Assembly (NCBI RefSeq): GCF_046197875.1
Contig: NZ_CP166991.1
Coordinates: 248,001-312,000 of the forward strand
Reading direction: 5' to 3'
Source of the DNA: Methanobrevibacter_A acididurans
Lineage (GTDB): Archaea; Methanobacteriota; Methanobacteria; Methanobacteriales; Methanobacteriaceae
Length of the DNA: 64,000 nt
How positions within the stretch are numbered: the stretch's first letter is position 1; every line of letters starts with the position of its first letter. The notes under the pieces were generated by a model. That model was not told where the DNA came from and did no database searches. It saw only the letters and a list, made by a program, of their open reading frames with translations. This document shows positions 34,791 to 43,957 of this stretch, one piece after another. The position numbers were made by a program, and so were the translations under genes.

Positions 34791-36788
34791 ATGTCAAAAA
34801 TTTTTATTTCATGTGCATTACCCTACGCAAATGGACCTTGCCATTTAGGACATTTAAGATCAACTTACATTCCTGCAGACATCTATGCAAGATGTAATAG
34901 AATGCAAGGAAACGAAGTATTATTTGTCTGTGCAACTGATGAACATGGGACACCAATCGCTGTACAAGCAGAAAATGAAGGAAAAAAACCTATAGAAATA
35001 GCTAAAAGATATCATGATATGATAGTTGAAGATGTAAAATCTTGCGACATCACATTAGACAGTTTCACACGTACAACAGATAAATTACACTATGAAATCA
35101 GTCAAAACTTCTTTTTAAACCTATACAACAAAGGATTAATATATGAACACACTATAGAACAATTATACTGTGAAAATTGTCATAAATTCTTACCTGACCG
35201 ATACGTTGAAGGAACATGTCCAGTATGTGGGGCAGAAGGGGCAAGAGGAGACCACTGTGAAAGTTGTGGAAGACACTTAGAACCAACTGAACTCAAAGAA
35301 CCACAATGTTTAACCTGTGGACACACACCAGTTATAAAAACAAGTAAACAATACTTCTACAAACTCAGTAACTTCGAAGACGACATAGAAGAATACATAG
35401 AAAACAATAAAAAATTACCCTCAAATGTAAGAAACTATGCACTAAACTGGTTAAAAGAAGGTTTAGACGATTGGATAATGACAAGAGATATGAAATGGGG
35501 TATACCTGTCCCATTAAAAGATGCTGAAGGAAAAGTAATATATGTTTGGGGAGAAGCATTCCTTGGATACATATCATCAGCAGCACAATGGTCAAGAAAA
35601 ACAGGAAAACCATGGGAAGACTACTGGAATGATACAGCAATACATTTCATTGGTAAAGATATCATCTACCATCACGCACTATTCTGGCCAGCATTACTAT
35701 CAGGTTATGGTTGTAAATTACCAGACAACATATTTGCCGGAGAATTCCTATCCCTTGAAGGTAAAAAAATGAGTACAAGTAAAAATTGGGTAATATGGGT
35801 ATCTGATTTTGTACGTGACTTCGACTCAGACTTACTAAGATACTACTTAACAATCAACGCACCACTAAACAAAGACACAGATTTTAGTTGGGATGATTTC
35901 CAAAGAAGAGTAAACGATGAACTTGCAGATGTACTTGGAAACTTCTTACACAGAACTTTCACATTCACCCACAAATTCTTCGATGGAAAAGTACCAGAAT
36001 ACAAAAATCCAAGCCAAGAAGACATTGAATTTGAAAAATTAATAAAACAATTACCTGAAACAGAAAAAGATTACATAAACGATTTTAAATTCAGAGAAGG
36101 ATTAGTTGAAGTTTTCAAAGTAGCTAAAGCAGCTAACAAATACTTTAATGACCAAGAACCTTGGAAAGCAATAAAAGAAAATCCACAAAAAGCAGCAAAC
36201 ACAGTATACTTATGTGATCAATTAGCAAAAAGCTTTGCAACATTAACAAAACCATACATCCCAAAAACTGCAGATAAAATAGCAAAAATAGTAAACATCA
36301 CAGATAATGATACTTGGGATAAAGCAACAGAATACCTCCCAATAGGTCATGAAATTAACAAACCAAAACCACTATTCCAAAAAATAGAAGATTCAACAAT
36401 CAAAGCAGAAAAAGAAAAATTATACAAAAACTTAGAAAAAAGCACAGATAATGGAGAAAAGAAAATGAGTGAAAAAATCAGTATAGATTACTTTGATAAA
36501 GTAGAAATAAGAATTGGACAAATAAAAGAAGCAGAAAAAATTGAAAAATCTAATAAATTATTAAAATTACAAGTAAATGTTGGAGACAAAACATTACAAA
36601 TAGTTGCAGGATTAGCTAAAAGATACAGTCCAGAAGAATTAATAGATAAAAAAGTAACAGTACTAGTAAACTTAGAACCTGCAAAACTATTTGGTGTAGA
36701 ATCCCAAGGAATGCTTTTAGCATCAGGTGAAAGTGCAGCACTACTCGTACCTGAAGAACCAGTAAATGTAGGTGAAGAAATACAATAA
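34791..36788 (+). CDS. metG: Methionyl-tRNA synthetase with C-terminal tRNA-binding domain
   Basis: A class I synthetase charging initiator and elongator tRNA-Met. The HIGH signature is CHLGHLRSTY (His17-His20), and the KMSKS equivalent is KKMSTSKNW near 325-333. A two-knuckle zinc domain lies between (CENCHKF, CPVCGAEGARGDHCESCGR, CLTCG). After the helical anticodon domain, the last 105 residues form an EMAP/Trbp111-like OB domain starting ISIDYFDKVEIRIGQI and containing VNLEPAKLFGVESQGMLLAS, which strengthens tRNA binding and dimerisation. TTTGGAGG before the ATG is a strong ribosome binding site. It stands alone. Confidence 0.96.
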   Translation: MSKIFISCALPYANGPCHLGHLRSTYIPADIYARCNRMQGNEVLFVCATDEHGTPIAVQAENEGKKPIEIAKRYHDMIVEDVKSCDITLDSFTRTTDKLHYEISQNFFLNLYNKGLIYEHTIEQLYCENCHKFLPDRYVEGTCPVCGAEGARGDHCESCGRHLEPTELKEPQCLTCGHTPVIKTSKQYFYKLSNFEDDIEEYIENNKKLPSNVRNYALNWLKEGLDDWIMTRDMKWGIPVPLKDAEGKVIYVWGEAFLGYISSAAQWSRKTGKPWEDYWNDTAIHFIGKDIIYHHALFWPALLSGYGCKLPDNIFAGEFLSLEGKKMSTSKNWVIWVSDFVRDFDSDLLRYYLTINAPLNKDTDFSWDDFQRRVNDELADVLGNFLHRTFTFTHKFFDGKVPEYKNPSQEDIEFEKLIKQLPETEKDYINDFKFREGLVEVFKVAKAANKYFNDQEPWKAIKENPQKAANTVYLCDQLAKSFATLTKPYIPKTADKIAKIVNITDNDTWDKATEYLPIGHEINKPKPLFQKIEDSTIKAEKEKLYKNLEKSTDNGEKKMSEKISIDYFDKVEIRIGQIKEAEKIEKSNKLLKLQVNVGDKTLQIVAGLAKRYSPEELIDKKVTVLVNLEPAKLFGVESQGMLLASGESAALLVPEEPVNVGEEIQ

Positions 36789-36970
36789 GAAAAATTTTTA
36801 AAATTAATTCTATCCCATTTAAAATTGAAAAATATTCGGCGTATAAAAAAAACTTTAAATAAAAAAAATATTTAAAATTAAAAGATAGAATTAAATTAAA
36901 AAACTTCCCCCTAACCCCCAACTTTATTTAGTCTTTTTATGAAAAATTAGCCTCACAGGTGAGTAATAAA

Positions 36971-38539
36971 ATGGATGAATCCATGCTCATAACAAATGCT
37001 GAAAAGTATTTAAATAAAATAGATAAAGAAAAAATTGACATAAAACACATTAACAACATTGAAGAGTTTAAAACAGTCTACTTCAGGTTTCAAGAAAGAT
37101 TAAACACCTTACAAGATTTAAAAGAAAAAATGGATGCAAATGGTTACACAGCACCATTTAGATCATTAAACCGTTATGGAGTTTCCTCCACATCAGATGT
37201 TGGATTTGATGAAATATCTGAAATAAACCGTCATAACCAACACTTCAGATTAAAAGCAACAGCAAAACGAAACATTTTAGATCGAGTTAAAGCCGCAATA
37301 GACTCACATAAAATAGCAATGGGAAATCTTGAATCCTATGGTCAATTTAAATGTAAAGACTGTGGAAAAAGTTACAGACCAACAAACTTCAATAATCCAA
37401 ATATAAAATGTGACTGTGGTAGTGAAAACTTTGAATTTGATGTAGACGAATCTGGAGTCTACAGGCTAGAAATAATACCACATTTACCATTATCTGGTAA
37501 CTACATGGTATTAATGAGTGAACTATCTGAATGGGGAAGAGATTCACTTAAAAAAGTTTTAAATTTACTTAAAACTAAAAGAAAAACAGTAATAACAAAT
37601 GTATCTCCTGTAATTTCAGTAAAAGAAAACAATAGATGGATAACAAAAAGAGTATCCCTAGATTCTGAATTCGTAGATAGCTATGAAGAAGAACTTCGAA
37701 GAATTTATGGAAGAAACTTCCGAATAGAAAGATTAGACTTCCATAGATCAAGACCAACAATAATAAATGATAAACATACAAGAACCGCTCTAGCAATAGC
37801 TTACGTGAAACATTCAGAAACCATAGTTAAAAAACACAAACAAGCAATCCTAGAAAATAATATTAGAAACTTAGAACACTTACAAATCTATGACGAAGTA
37901 GTTAAAGATGTTAAATTAGACAACCCAAACTTTATCGAAGAACTTGACACATTAGAAGAATGGAGAAACAATAAAGTAAGTGAAATATTACAAGATATAG
38001 GATTAATGGATAAATTCGGTCACTTAGACAGAACATTAAAAAGCGATATTAAAAAAAGAGACCAAATAGAACAAACAATATTCTCAGAAATAGCTCCAAC
38101 ACTAATAAGATGGGATATCTTCAAATATTACATAACAACCTCCAATGATAAAAGAAAAAGATATGGAGGACCATTCCCATACATCAGAGGAGATATTGAC
38201 AGACAACAAAGAAAAATTTTCCAAAGATATTCAAACAAAACAATCAAAATATTACAAGAAATGGAAAATGAGAAAATCATACCAGTACCAGACATGGATC
38301 TTTTACTTTACAAAAAATTCAATTTAGAAAAACAAATAAAAAATTCTAATATAAAATTAGATTACACAGCACTAGGTGCAGCAATGATAAGTACCAACTC
38401 AGATATTCCAATAAAAGAATCAGCTAGAGTATTCACTGTATCTCAAAAACGTGTAGAAAAAGAAATCAAAAACTTAGAAAACAGTAAAAGACCTAGAAGT
38501 AAAAAATCAAAAAAGTTTTTAGAAATGATAAAAAATTAA
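36971..38539 (+). CDS. DUF530-like methanogen protein with zinc knuckle (522 aa)
   Basis: A large hydrophilic protein of a family I associate with DUF530, restricted to methanogens and relatives. Near residues 120-150 it has a zinc knuckle, CKDCGKSY and CDCGSENF. The rest is helical with basic regions (KTKRKTVI, NKVSEIL) and a C-terminal lysine-rich end that resembles a helix-turn-helix region, ESARVFTVSQKRVEKEI. It may bind nucleic acid; this is inference. The frame is open to a GTG at 36959, but AGGTGA (36957-36962) is eight bases before the ATG at 36971, which I choose. The next gene follows 19 bp downstream. Confidence 0.65.
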   Translation: MDESMLITNAEKYLNKIDKEKIDIKHINNIEEFKTVYFRFQERLNTLQDLKEKMDANGYTAPFRSLNRYGVSSTSDVGFDEISEINRHNQHFRLKATAKRNILDRVKAAIDSHKIAMGNLESYGQFKCKDCGKSYRPTNFNNPNIKCDCGSENFEFDVDESGVYRLEIIPHLPLSGNYMVLMSELSEWGRDSLKKVLNLLKTKRKTVITNVSPVISVKENNRWITKRVSLDSEFVDSYEEELRRIYGRNFRIERLDFHRSRPTIINDKHTRTALAIAYVKHSETIVKKHKQAILENNIRNLEHLQIYDEVVKDVKLDNPNFIEELDTLEEWRNNKVSEILQDIGLMDKFGHLDRTLKSDIKKRDQIEQTIFSEIAPTLIRWDIFKYYITTSNDKRKRYGGPFPYIRGDIDRQQRKIFQRYSNKTIKILQEMENEKIIPVPDMDLLLYKKFNLEKQIKNSNIKLDYTALGAAMISTNSDIPIKESARVFTVSQKRVEKEIKNLENSKRPRSKKSKKFLEMIKN

Positions 38540-38558
38540 AAAAAAGGGTTAAAATTCA

Positions 38559-39080
38559 ATGATTAATGAGGATCAAAAAAATTCAACAGACTTAGATATT
38601 AATGCGTGGCAAATACATATTACTCATCCATTAACTTCAGAAAAAATAATAGAATTAATGGATAATTATCCTAGTCTTAGAAGAATAACATGTTCACAGA
38701 GTTTATATGATAATATTTCCCCAAAATATCTTGAAGCATTAAAATCATTAGACATAAAAGTGGAAGTAGAATATAATTGGGGAAGAAAACGAGTACACCC
38801 TCAAGAAGATATAGATAAAGTATTAAACTCTTTAAAAGAAGGAAATTCACCTAAAAGTATTAGTGAACAGTTCAATATTCCTTTAAATAGGGTATATTAC
38901 TTCAGATCAAAATATTCAAACGATTCTAAAAAAGATTATAATTTCTATAAAAGAAAATATGATGATAAATTACGTTTAAAGATTAAAAATTTAGTTAAAA
39001 ACGGTGAAAAACCAAAGAACATATCAAAAGACTTTAATATTCCTCTTAGATCTGTTTATAATATTTTAAATGATAAATAA
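38559..39080 (+). CDS. DUF1699-like protein with two C-terminal helix-turn-helix units (173 aa)
   Basis: The N-terminal part (about 12-75) resembles DUF1699 of methanogens: a leading ITHPLTSEKIIELM, then YPSLRRITCSQSLYDNIS. The C-terminal part carries two short helix-turn-helix units, SPKSISEQFNIPLNRVYYFR and KPKNISKDFNIPLRSVYNIL, which repeat the same residues (K-x-I-S-x-x-F-N-I-P-L). This is a putative DNA-binding protein. It is 19 bp after the DUF530-like gene and very likely on the same transcript. GGGTTA is a weak ribosome binding site. Confidence 0.55.
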   Translation: MINEDQKNSTDLDINAWQIHITHPLTSEKIIELMDNYPSLRRITCSQSLYDNISPKYLEALKSLDIKVEVEYNWGRKRVHPQEDIDKVLNSLKEGNSPKSISEQFNIPLNRVYYFRSKYSNDSKKDYNFYKRKYDDKLRLKIKNLVKNGEKPKNISKDFNIPLRSVYNILNDK

Positions 39081-39417
39081 CTTATTCTTACATTTTTTTT
39101 ACTAAAATTTGATTAAATACATTTTTCTTTAATATTTCTTTTTAATGTTAATGTTTAGTGATAAAATCCACATAATACTTTTTTATAAATAAGAATTAAA
39201 TATAAAAATCTATTATTTTCACAATTATACTACTTAAAACATCCATATATTCTTTTAATTTCTTTTTTAGTTTTATTATTTTTTCCATAATCCCTTTTTT
39301 TAAAAAAAATTTAAATGGATAATTTTTAATATTAATAATAATATAATAAGATTAATTTTTACTTTAATTAAGTAATGTTTTTTATTAAAAAAAATTTAAA
39401 TGGAGAAATAAAAGTTC
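39081..39417. other. Gene-free AT-rich stretch with direct repeat
   Basis: No ORF is seen. T-rich tracts after 39081 can end the preceding transcript. Two copies of a 19-bp element lie at 39301-39319 and 39386-39404; the second supplies the ribosome binding site of the next gene. Confidence 0.4.
39301..39404 (+). repeat. Direct repeat of 19 bp (two copies, 85 bp apart)
   Basis: TAAAAAAAATTTAAATGGA occurs at 39301-39319 and again at 39386-39404. The second copy ends in the GGAGAAA that serves as ribosome binding site for the sugar-phosphate transferase gene. It may be a small duplication or a binding site; low sequence complexity weakens the case. Confidence 0.35.
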
Positions 39418-40440
39418 ATGATTTCAGTTTTAACACCTCCACATCTGCCTTTAGTTTTAATTGCATTGGTTTGTGGTATTGTATCATTTGCAGTTACTTG
39501 GTTTGTTATGCCTCATCTTATTCATCGTTTGGAAAATGCTCATATTGTAGGTAAAGATATTCATAAATCTTTAAAGCCTATTGTTGCAGAGATGGGTGGT
39601 TTAGGAATATTATTTGGTTTTATTATTGGTATGTTTTGTGGTGTTTATTTATTTTCTACACTTACATTTCAATTAATTATTGTATTATTGGTTATTCTAC
39701 TTGTAGGTATTATTGGTATGGTTGATGATTTAATAATGCTTTCATCTTATGAGAAGTTAATATTGCTCTTTTTTGCAGGTATTCCTTTAATTTGGGCTGC
39801 TCCGCCTAATGTTGGATTTTTCTATATTATTTGTATTCCTATTGCAGTTAGTATTTGTTCTAATTTAACTAATATGCTTGCTGGTTTAAATGGTATTGAA
39901 TCTGGTTTAGGAGTAATTGCAATGGTTTCTCTTACTATTTCTTGTATTGTATTAGGTAAGTATGATGTTGCTATAATAAGTATGAGTATGTTAGGTCCTT
40001 TAATTGCATTTTTATACTTTAATAAGCATCCGGCTAAGGTTTTCCCAGGGGATACTGGTACATTAATTATTGGTGCAGCTATTGCAGCTATTGCATTTAT
40101 TGGAAGATTAAAGTTCATTGCTTTTATTATATTATTACCGAATATTATTGATGCGGCATTGAAATTTTATAGTGCTGGTGTTATGAATCGTGCAGATCAA
40201 AAGCCTACTCAGGTTTCATCTGATGGTACTCTTTTCAGTCCAGATCAAGGTTTCAAGTCTTTGATTCGTTTTGTTTTAAGAAAGCCTGTTGATGAGAAGA
40301 CTGCTGTTAAAATGATTTGGGGTATTGGAATCTTTTTCGGTCTTGTTGGTATTATTATTGCTGTATTGATGCCTGGTGTTTTAGATAATCATTTAATGGC
40401 TCAATTTTTAAGTTTTAAAGATTTATTCTATCATATTTAA
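39418..40440 (+). CDS. Polyprenyl-phosphate sugar-1-phosphate transferase (ALG7/MraY family, AglH-like)
   Basis: A membrane enzyme of 340 residues with about ten helices that moves a sugar-1-phosphate, probably GlcNAc-1-phosphate, onto a polyprenyl phosphate, the first committed step of glycan assembly. Signatures: KPIVAEMGGLGILFG near the N terminus, GMVDDLIMLSSYEK (the DD pair), NMLAGLNGIESGLG, close to the eukaryotic ALG7 form N-x-L-A-G-x-N-G-x-E, and HPAKVFPGDTGTL. A pseudomurein MraY-like role is an alternative; the NGIE segment favours the GPT branch. Codons end mainly in T, unlike the two preceding genes. It is followed by a strong stem-loop. Confidence 0.85.
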   Translation: MISVLTPPHLPLVLIALVCGIVSFAVTWFVMPHLIHRLENAHIVGKDIHKSLKPIVAEMGGLGILFGFIIGMFCGVYLFSTLTFQLIIVLLVILLVGIIGMVDDLIMLSSYEKLILLFFAGIPLIWAAPPNVGFFYIICIPIAVSICSNLTNMLAGLNGIESGLGVIAMVSLTISCIVLGKYDVAIISMSMLGPLIAFLYFNKHPAKVFPGDTGTLIIGAAIAAIAFIGRLKFIAFIILLPNIIDAALKFYSAGVMNRADQKPTQVSSDGTLFSPDQGFKSLIRFVLRKPVDEKTAVKMIWGIGIFFGLVGIIIAVLMPGVLDNHLMAQFLSFKDLFYHI

Positions 40441-40485
40441 AATTTTTTTTATATTTTTTTTATTTAATAAATTAAATGTATATAC

Positions 40486-40521
40486 ATAATTATATGTGTA
40501 CACACTTACACATAAAATTAT
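40486..40521. terminator. 15-bp stem-loop between convergent genes
   Basis: The arms 40486-40500 and 40507-40521 pair at 14 of 15 positions around a CACACT loop (ATAATTATATGTGTA against its complement), and are flanked by T-runs on both sides. It stands between the ends of two convergent genes and can serve both directions. Confidence 0.6.
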
Positions 40522-40561
40522 TTTTAAAAAAAATAATTAATGAAAAAAATATAAGTTAAAA

Positions 40562-40789
40562 TCAATTCTTAGCACGAATTCTTAACTTTTCATAAATTTC
40601 ATCAATTTTAGCATCTTCTTCTTTTTCTCTTTTCTTAAGAACATTATCATTTTTCAAATTAAATTTATCAATTAAATCATAAATATCCTTAGAAGAATGA
40701 GATACCTTTTTAGATGAAGTTTCTGTAAGTTTTTTATAAATCCTATCTACCTTTTTATCTTGTTCTTTTTCACTATAAGGTACATTCAT
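40562..40789 (-). CDS. Small charged protein with internal repeat (75 aa)
   Basis: A Lys/Glu/Asp-rich helical protein. Residues 7-21 (EKEQDKKVDRIYKKL) recur as 55-69 (EKEEDAKIDEIYEKL), and a weaker copy, KDIYDLIDKF, lies between. The spacing suggests a coiled-coil or helical-hairpin bundle. No family recognised. It lies 27 bp after the GyrI-like gene and is likely the last gene of the moeA transcript. No membrane segment or cysteine. Confidence 0.65.
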   Translation of the reverse strand: MNVPYSEKEQDKKVDRIYKKLTETSSKKVSHSSKDIYDLIDKFNLKNDNVLKKREKEEDAKIDEIYEKLRIRAKN

Positions 40790-40816
40790 AAAAATTCCTC
40801 ATCTTTAGTTAATATT

Positions 40817-41287
40817 TTACATTTTAATAACAGGTAATTGTATTTCTCTTAAACAATCCTTTTCTTCAACTTCAAAAGGACTATTTAAAAATATTTCTTT
40901 AGGTGAACCAATAATATCATAATGATTTAACTCAGCAAATTCAATCATTTCATCATAACTTTCCCGAATATTATCACGAGACCCTTGATGAATACCTGAA
41001 AGAACAGTGTGTTCAACCATATCCGCAATATCTATTTCAGGAGTTTTATCCACTTCATCATCAGAAATAGGAACACCTAAATCATAAACAACATCATCCT
41101 CTTTAACTCTATCAGGCATTCGATAAAATATAACAAAATAATCTCCAATAGTTTTAATCTCTTTATCTTCAACCCATCCAGTTAACTTAGAAATCATCAC
41201 TTCCATATCACTTAAAGGTCCTTTATGTTTCATAACAGCAATTTTATGATCAGGTACAATTTTTTCTTGAACATTCATAATAATCAT
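40817..41287 (-). CDS. GyrI-like small-molecule-binding domain protein (156 aa)
   Basis: A stand-alone GyrI/SOUL-type ligand-binding domain: VPDHKIAVMKHKGPLSDM at the N terminus is characteristic, followed by DYFVIFYRMPD, the substrate-pocket region VVYDLGVPISDDE, and the SYDEMIEFAELNHYDIIGSPKEIFLN end. Such domains bind cationic or hydrophobic ligands and occur as the effector part of AraC-type regulators; here no DNA-binding domain is attached. The next gene upstream is moeA (27 bp gap), so both probably lie on one transcript. The ligand is unknown. Confidence 0.8.
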   Translation of the reverse strand: MIIMNVQEKIVPDHKIAVMKHKGPLSDMEVMISKLTGWVEDKEIKTIGDYFVIFYRMPDRVKEDDVVYDLGVPISDDEVDKTPEIDIADMVEHTVLSGIHQGSRDNIRESYDEMIEFAELNHYDIIGSPKEIFLNSPFEVEEKDCLREIQLPVIKM

Positions 41288-41314
41288 TTCCTCATTAATT
41301 AAATATTAACTTTT

Positions 41315-42541
41315 TTATTTAAATAAAGTAACAGTTACAATTTCCCCTTCATCTACTAACTCAATATTTTTATCAACTTTAGTATAACCATCTGCAGTAG
41401 CTAAAGAGAATATAGCACCAGAATCCTTAAATATAGGTTCAACACCATCATTCTTTATTCTAACTAACTGATATTGCATTCTACCAATAGGAGAATGGAT
41501 TCTTTTAGTTATAGGTCCGGTAAAAGTATTCTTATTCTCATCTACTTTAATACCAGCTAATTTCTCTAAACTTGGAACTACAAACATGTTAAAAATCACA
41601 AGAGCACTAACAGGATTTCCAGGTAAACCAATCACTATTTTACCATCAATAACTCCAACTAATGTAGGTTTGCCTGGTTGAACTGTAATCCCATGAATAT
41701 AAACACAACCTAATTCATCAAGAATACTTCTTAAATTATCCCCAACACCTGCAGAAGTCCCACCAGAAACTAATACAACATCAAAATCTTTAATACTACT
41801 ATTAATCTTATTTTTTATAGAATCATAATCATCTTTAATAATACCTAAAGTTTTTGCATCTGAACCAGCAGCATCAGCCCCAGTTTTTAACATATCACTA
41901 TTAACATCATAAATTTTCCCAGGAATAATAAGTTCATCATTATCTAATAATTCATTCCCTGTAGAAATAATACCAACTTTAGGTTTTTTATAAACATCAA
42001 CTTCACTAATTCCTTGTGCAGCTATAACTCCAATTTTAGAGGGAGTTAAAAGTTCACCTTTACTTAAAATCTTATTACCCTTTTTAATATCAGAACCTTT
42101 TTGCCCAATTTCTTGAGTAGGTGTTAAACTTTTAAATAAATTAACATTACCTTCATCATCTAAATCTGTAAACTCAACCATTTCAACAGCTTCAGCACCC
42201 TCAGGCATAGGGGCACCAGTACTAATTTGGATACATTCTCCAAGTTTCAATGTTTTGTCACTAAAATCCCCAGCTTCAACAACATCCACGATCTTAACAA
42301 TATTTGGACTTTCTTCACTAGCACCATAAGTATCCTCTACTTTAACAGCATAACCATCCTTAAGTGCTCTGTTAAAAGGAGGAAAATCTATTCTGCTTTC
42401 TATATCATTAAATAAAACACGATTAAGACTATCACTTAATTTAACACTTTCAGATTCTGGAGGATAATACTTTTCAAATAAATCCCCAATAATCTTCTTA
42501 GCATCACCAGATTCTTTAATCTTTAAAAATTCCTTTCCCAT
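41315..42541 (-). CDS. moeA: Molybdopterin molybdenumtransferase
   Basis: MoeA inserts molybdate or tungstate into adenylylated molybdopterin, needed for formylmethanofuran and formate dehydrogenases. The MoeA signature domains are present: domain I with SLNRVLFNDIESRIDFPPFNRALKDGYAV, the ISTGAPMPEGAEAVEMVE segment, and the MoaB/Mog-like domain III with IISTGNELL, LVSGGTSAGVGDNL and GLPGNPVSALVIF. The 408-residue form starting at the ATG at 42541 has GTGAT just upstream; an in-frame GTG at 42550 is less likely. Its presence matters for lifestyle: it argues for a working Mo/W cofactor pathway. Confidence 0.93.
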   Translation of the reverse strand: MGKEFLKIKESGDAKKIIGDLFEKYYPPESESVKLSDSLNRVLFNDIESRIDFPPFNRALKDGYAVKVEDTYGASEESPNIVKIVDVVEAGDFSDKTLKLGECIQISTGAPMPEGAEAVEMVEFTDLDDEGNVNLFKSLTPTQEIGQKGSDIKKGNKILSKGELLTPSKIGVIAAQGISEVDVYKKPKVGIISTGNELLDNDELIIPGKIYDVNSDMLKTGADAAGSDAKTLGIIKDDYDSIKNKINSSIKDFDVVLVSGGTSAGVGDNLRSILDELGCVYIHGITVQPGKPTLVGVIDGKIVIGLPGNPVSALVIFNMFVVPSLEKLAGIKVDENKNTFTGPITKRIHSPIGRMQYQLVRIKNDGVEPIFKDSGAIFSLATADGYTKVDKNIELVDEGEIVTVTLFK

Positions 42542-42609
42542 TTTAATCACAATTTTCTTAAAAATAAATAAAAATTTTTTATTATTAATTAGTATATCAT
42601 TAATTCCAA

Positions 42610-42631
42610 TTATATATAATATTATATATAA
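42610..42631. promoter_or_regulatory. 22-bp perfect palindrome of TATA-box type in a divergent promoter
   Basis: The 22 bases are self-complementary: TTATATATAAT followed by its complement. It lies between the divergent moeA (start 42541) and aIF1A (start 42784). Each strand shows an archaeal TATA-like element, so a two-way promoter is likely for at least moeA, with a leader of about 45 bases. Confidence 0.45.
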
Positions 42632-42783
42632 AGAATTATAAAATAATATTCATATTATAAAATATTGTATGTTTACAATTTTTTTAAAATATTAAAAAAA
42701 CCCAGTATTTATTTTCTTAACAACTAAAATCATTATTAAGACACTTATAAATCATTTAAGGTTCATAAACAGGAGGAAAATTT

Positions 42784-43098
42784 TTGACTAATAAAAAACA
42801 TAATAACAACAATGCCCCACAAGAGTATCACAGAGTAAGAACACCTCGAAGAGGGGAAATGCCTGGTGTAGTAGAACAAATCATGGGACATGGAAAAATC
42901 AGAGTAAGATGCTCAGATGGATACATAAGAATGACCCGTATACCTGGAAAAATGAAAAAACGTATTTGGATTCGAGAAGGAGATGTTGTACTCGTTAAAC
43001 CATGGGATTTCCAAACCAATGAAAAAGCTGATGTAATTTGGAGATACACTAGAACAGAATCTAACTGGCTCGAAAGAAAAGGCTACTTAAAAATGTAA
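42784..43098 (+). CDS. Translation initiation factor aIF1A
   Basis: The archaeal equivalent of eIF1A helps bind initiator tRNA and mRNA to the small ribosomal subunit. The S1-like OB fold includes RVRTPRRGEMPGVVEQIMGHGKIRVRC, GYIRMTRIPGKMKKRIWIREGDVVLVKPWDFQ and a C-terminal RKGYLKM, all standard. It has a short basic N-terminal tail. The start codon is TTG, with AGGAGG seven bases upstream, so rare-start use is clear. It starts the run aIF1A-RIO1-KH protein, an arrangement common in archaea. Confidence 0.95.
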   Translation: MTNKKHNNNNAPQEYHRVRTPRRGEMPGVVEQIMGHGKIRVRCSDGYIRMTRIPGKMKKRIWIREGDVVLVKPWDFQTNEKADVIWRYTRTESNWLERKGYLKM

Positions 43099-43183
43099 AA
43101 CCATCTATTTTTAAGTAAATTTTAATTCCCATACCAAAAATAAAAAATATTTCAAAAAAAATAATTTCAGAAGGTTAATAAAA

Positions 43184-43957
43184 ATGGATTCTAAAATAAA
43201 TAAAGCTGATGCAGAATTACAAAAATTAATCTCTGAAAAAAGAATAAAAGATGATGATGATAAAAAAGTAGCTAGTGAAGTATTCGATGATAAAACATTA
43301 AAAACCTTATACAAACTAGCTAACCAAAACTATTTAGACATCTTAAACGGGGCCATTAGCACAGGTAAAGAAGCAAACGTCCTTAAAGGCATAAAAGATG
43401 ATGGATCCATAATAGCTGTAAAAATTTATCGAATCACCACATCTGATTTTAAAAAAATGCATTATTACATTGATGGTGATCCACGTTTCAATGTCAAATC
43501 AACAAATAAAAGACAACTAATAAAAGCTTGGGTTAATAAAGAATACCGAAACCTAAACAGATTATATGAAAATGGTGTAAATGTACCTAAACCTATTGTT
43601 GCCTTAGATAATGTATTATTATTAGAATTTATAGGAAATGATCAAGGAGAACCTGCAAAAACTGCACGATACGATCCTCCAGAAGACCCTACAGATTTTT
43701 ATGAAAGATTACTTTTAGAAATGGATAGGTTCATAAATAAATCTAACTTAATCCATGGTGACCTATCAACTTTCAATATCATGAATTTTAATCAAAATCC
43801 TGTAATAATTGATGTTTCACAATCTGTAGTTCGAGATCATCCAATAGCTAAAGAATTATTGTTGAGAGATATAAAAAATATCTCTACAGAATTCAATAAA
43901 TTAGGAGTTCAAACTTCTGAAAGTAAAATTAAAGATTATTTAAATCTTAAAATTTAA
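43184..43957 (+). CDS. RIO1-type atypical serine/threonine kinase
   Basis: A RIO-domain protein of 257 residues, a small-subunit ribosome maturation factor in archaea and eukaryotes. The ATP-binding loop is NGAISTGKEANVLKG (near 62-76), the catalytic loop is LIHGDLSTFNIM with Asp as base, and the metal-binding loop is PVIIDVSQSV. The order and length agree with RIO1. It stands 85 bp after aIF1A and 284 bp before the KH protein gene. The N-terminal 40 residues are charged and probably flexible. Confidence 0.93.
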   Translation: MDSKINKADAELQKLISEKRIKDDDDKKVASEVFDDKTLKTLYKLANQNYLDILNGAISTGKEANVLKGIKDDGSIIAVKIYRITTSDFKKMHYYIDGDPRFNVKSTNKRQLIKAWVNKEYRNLNRLYENGVNVPKPIVALDNVLLLEFIGNDQGEPAKTARYDPPEDPTDFYERLLLEMDRFINKSNLIHGDLSTFNIMNFNQNPVIIDVSQSVVRDHPIAKELLLRDIKNISTEFNKLGVQTSESKIKDYLNLKI

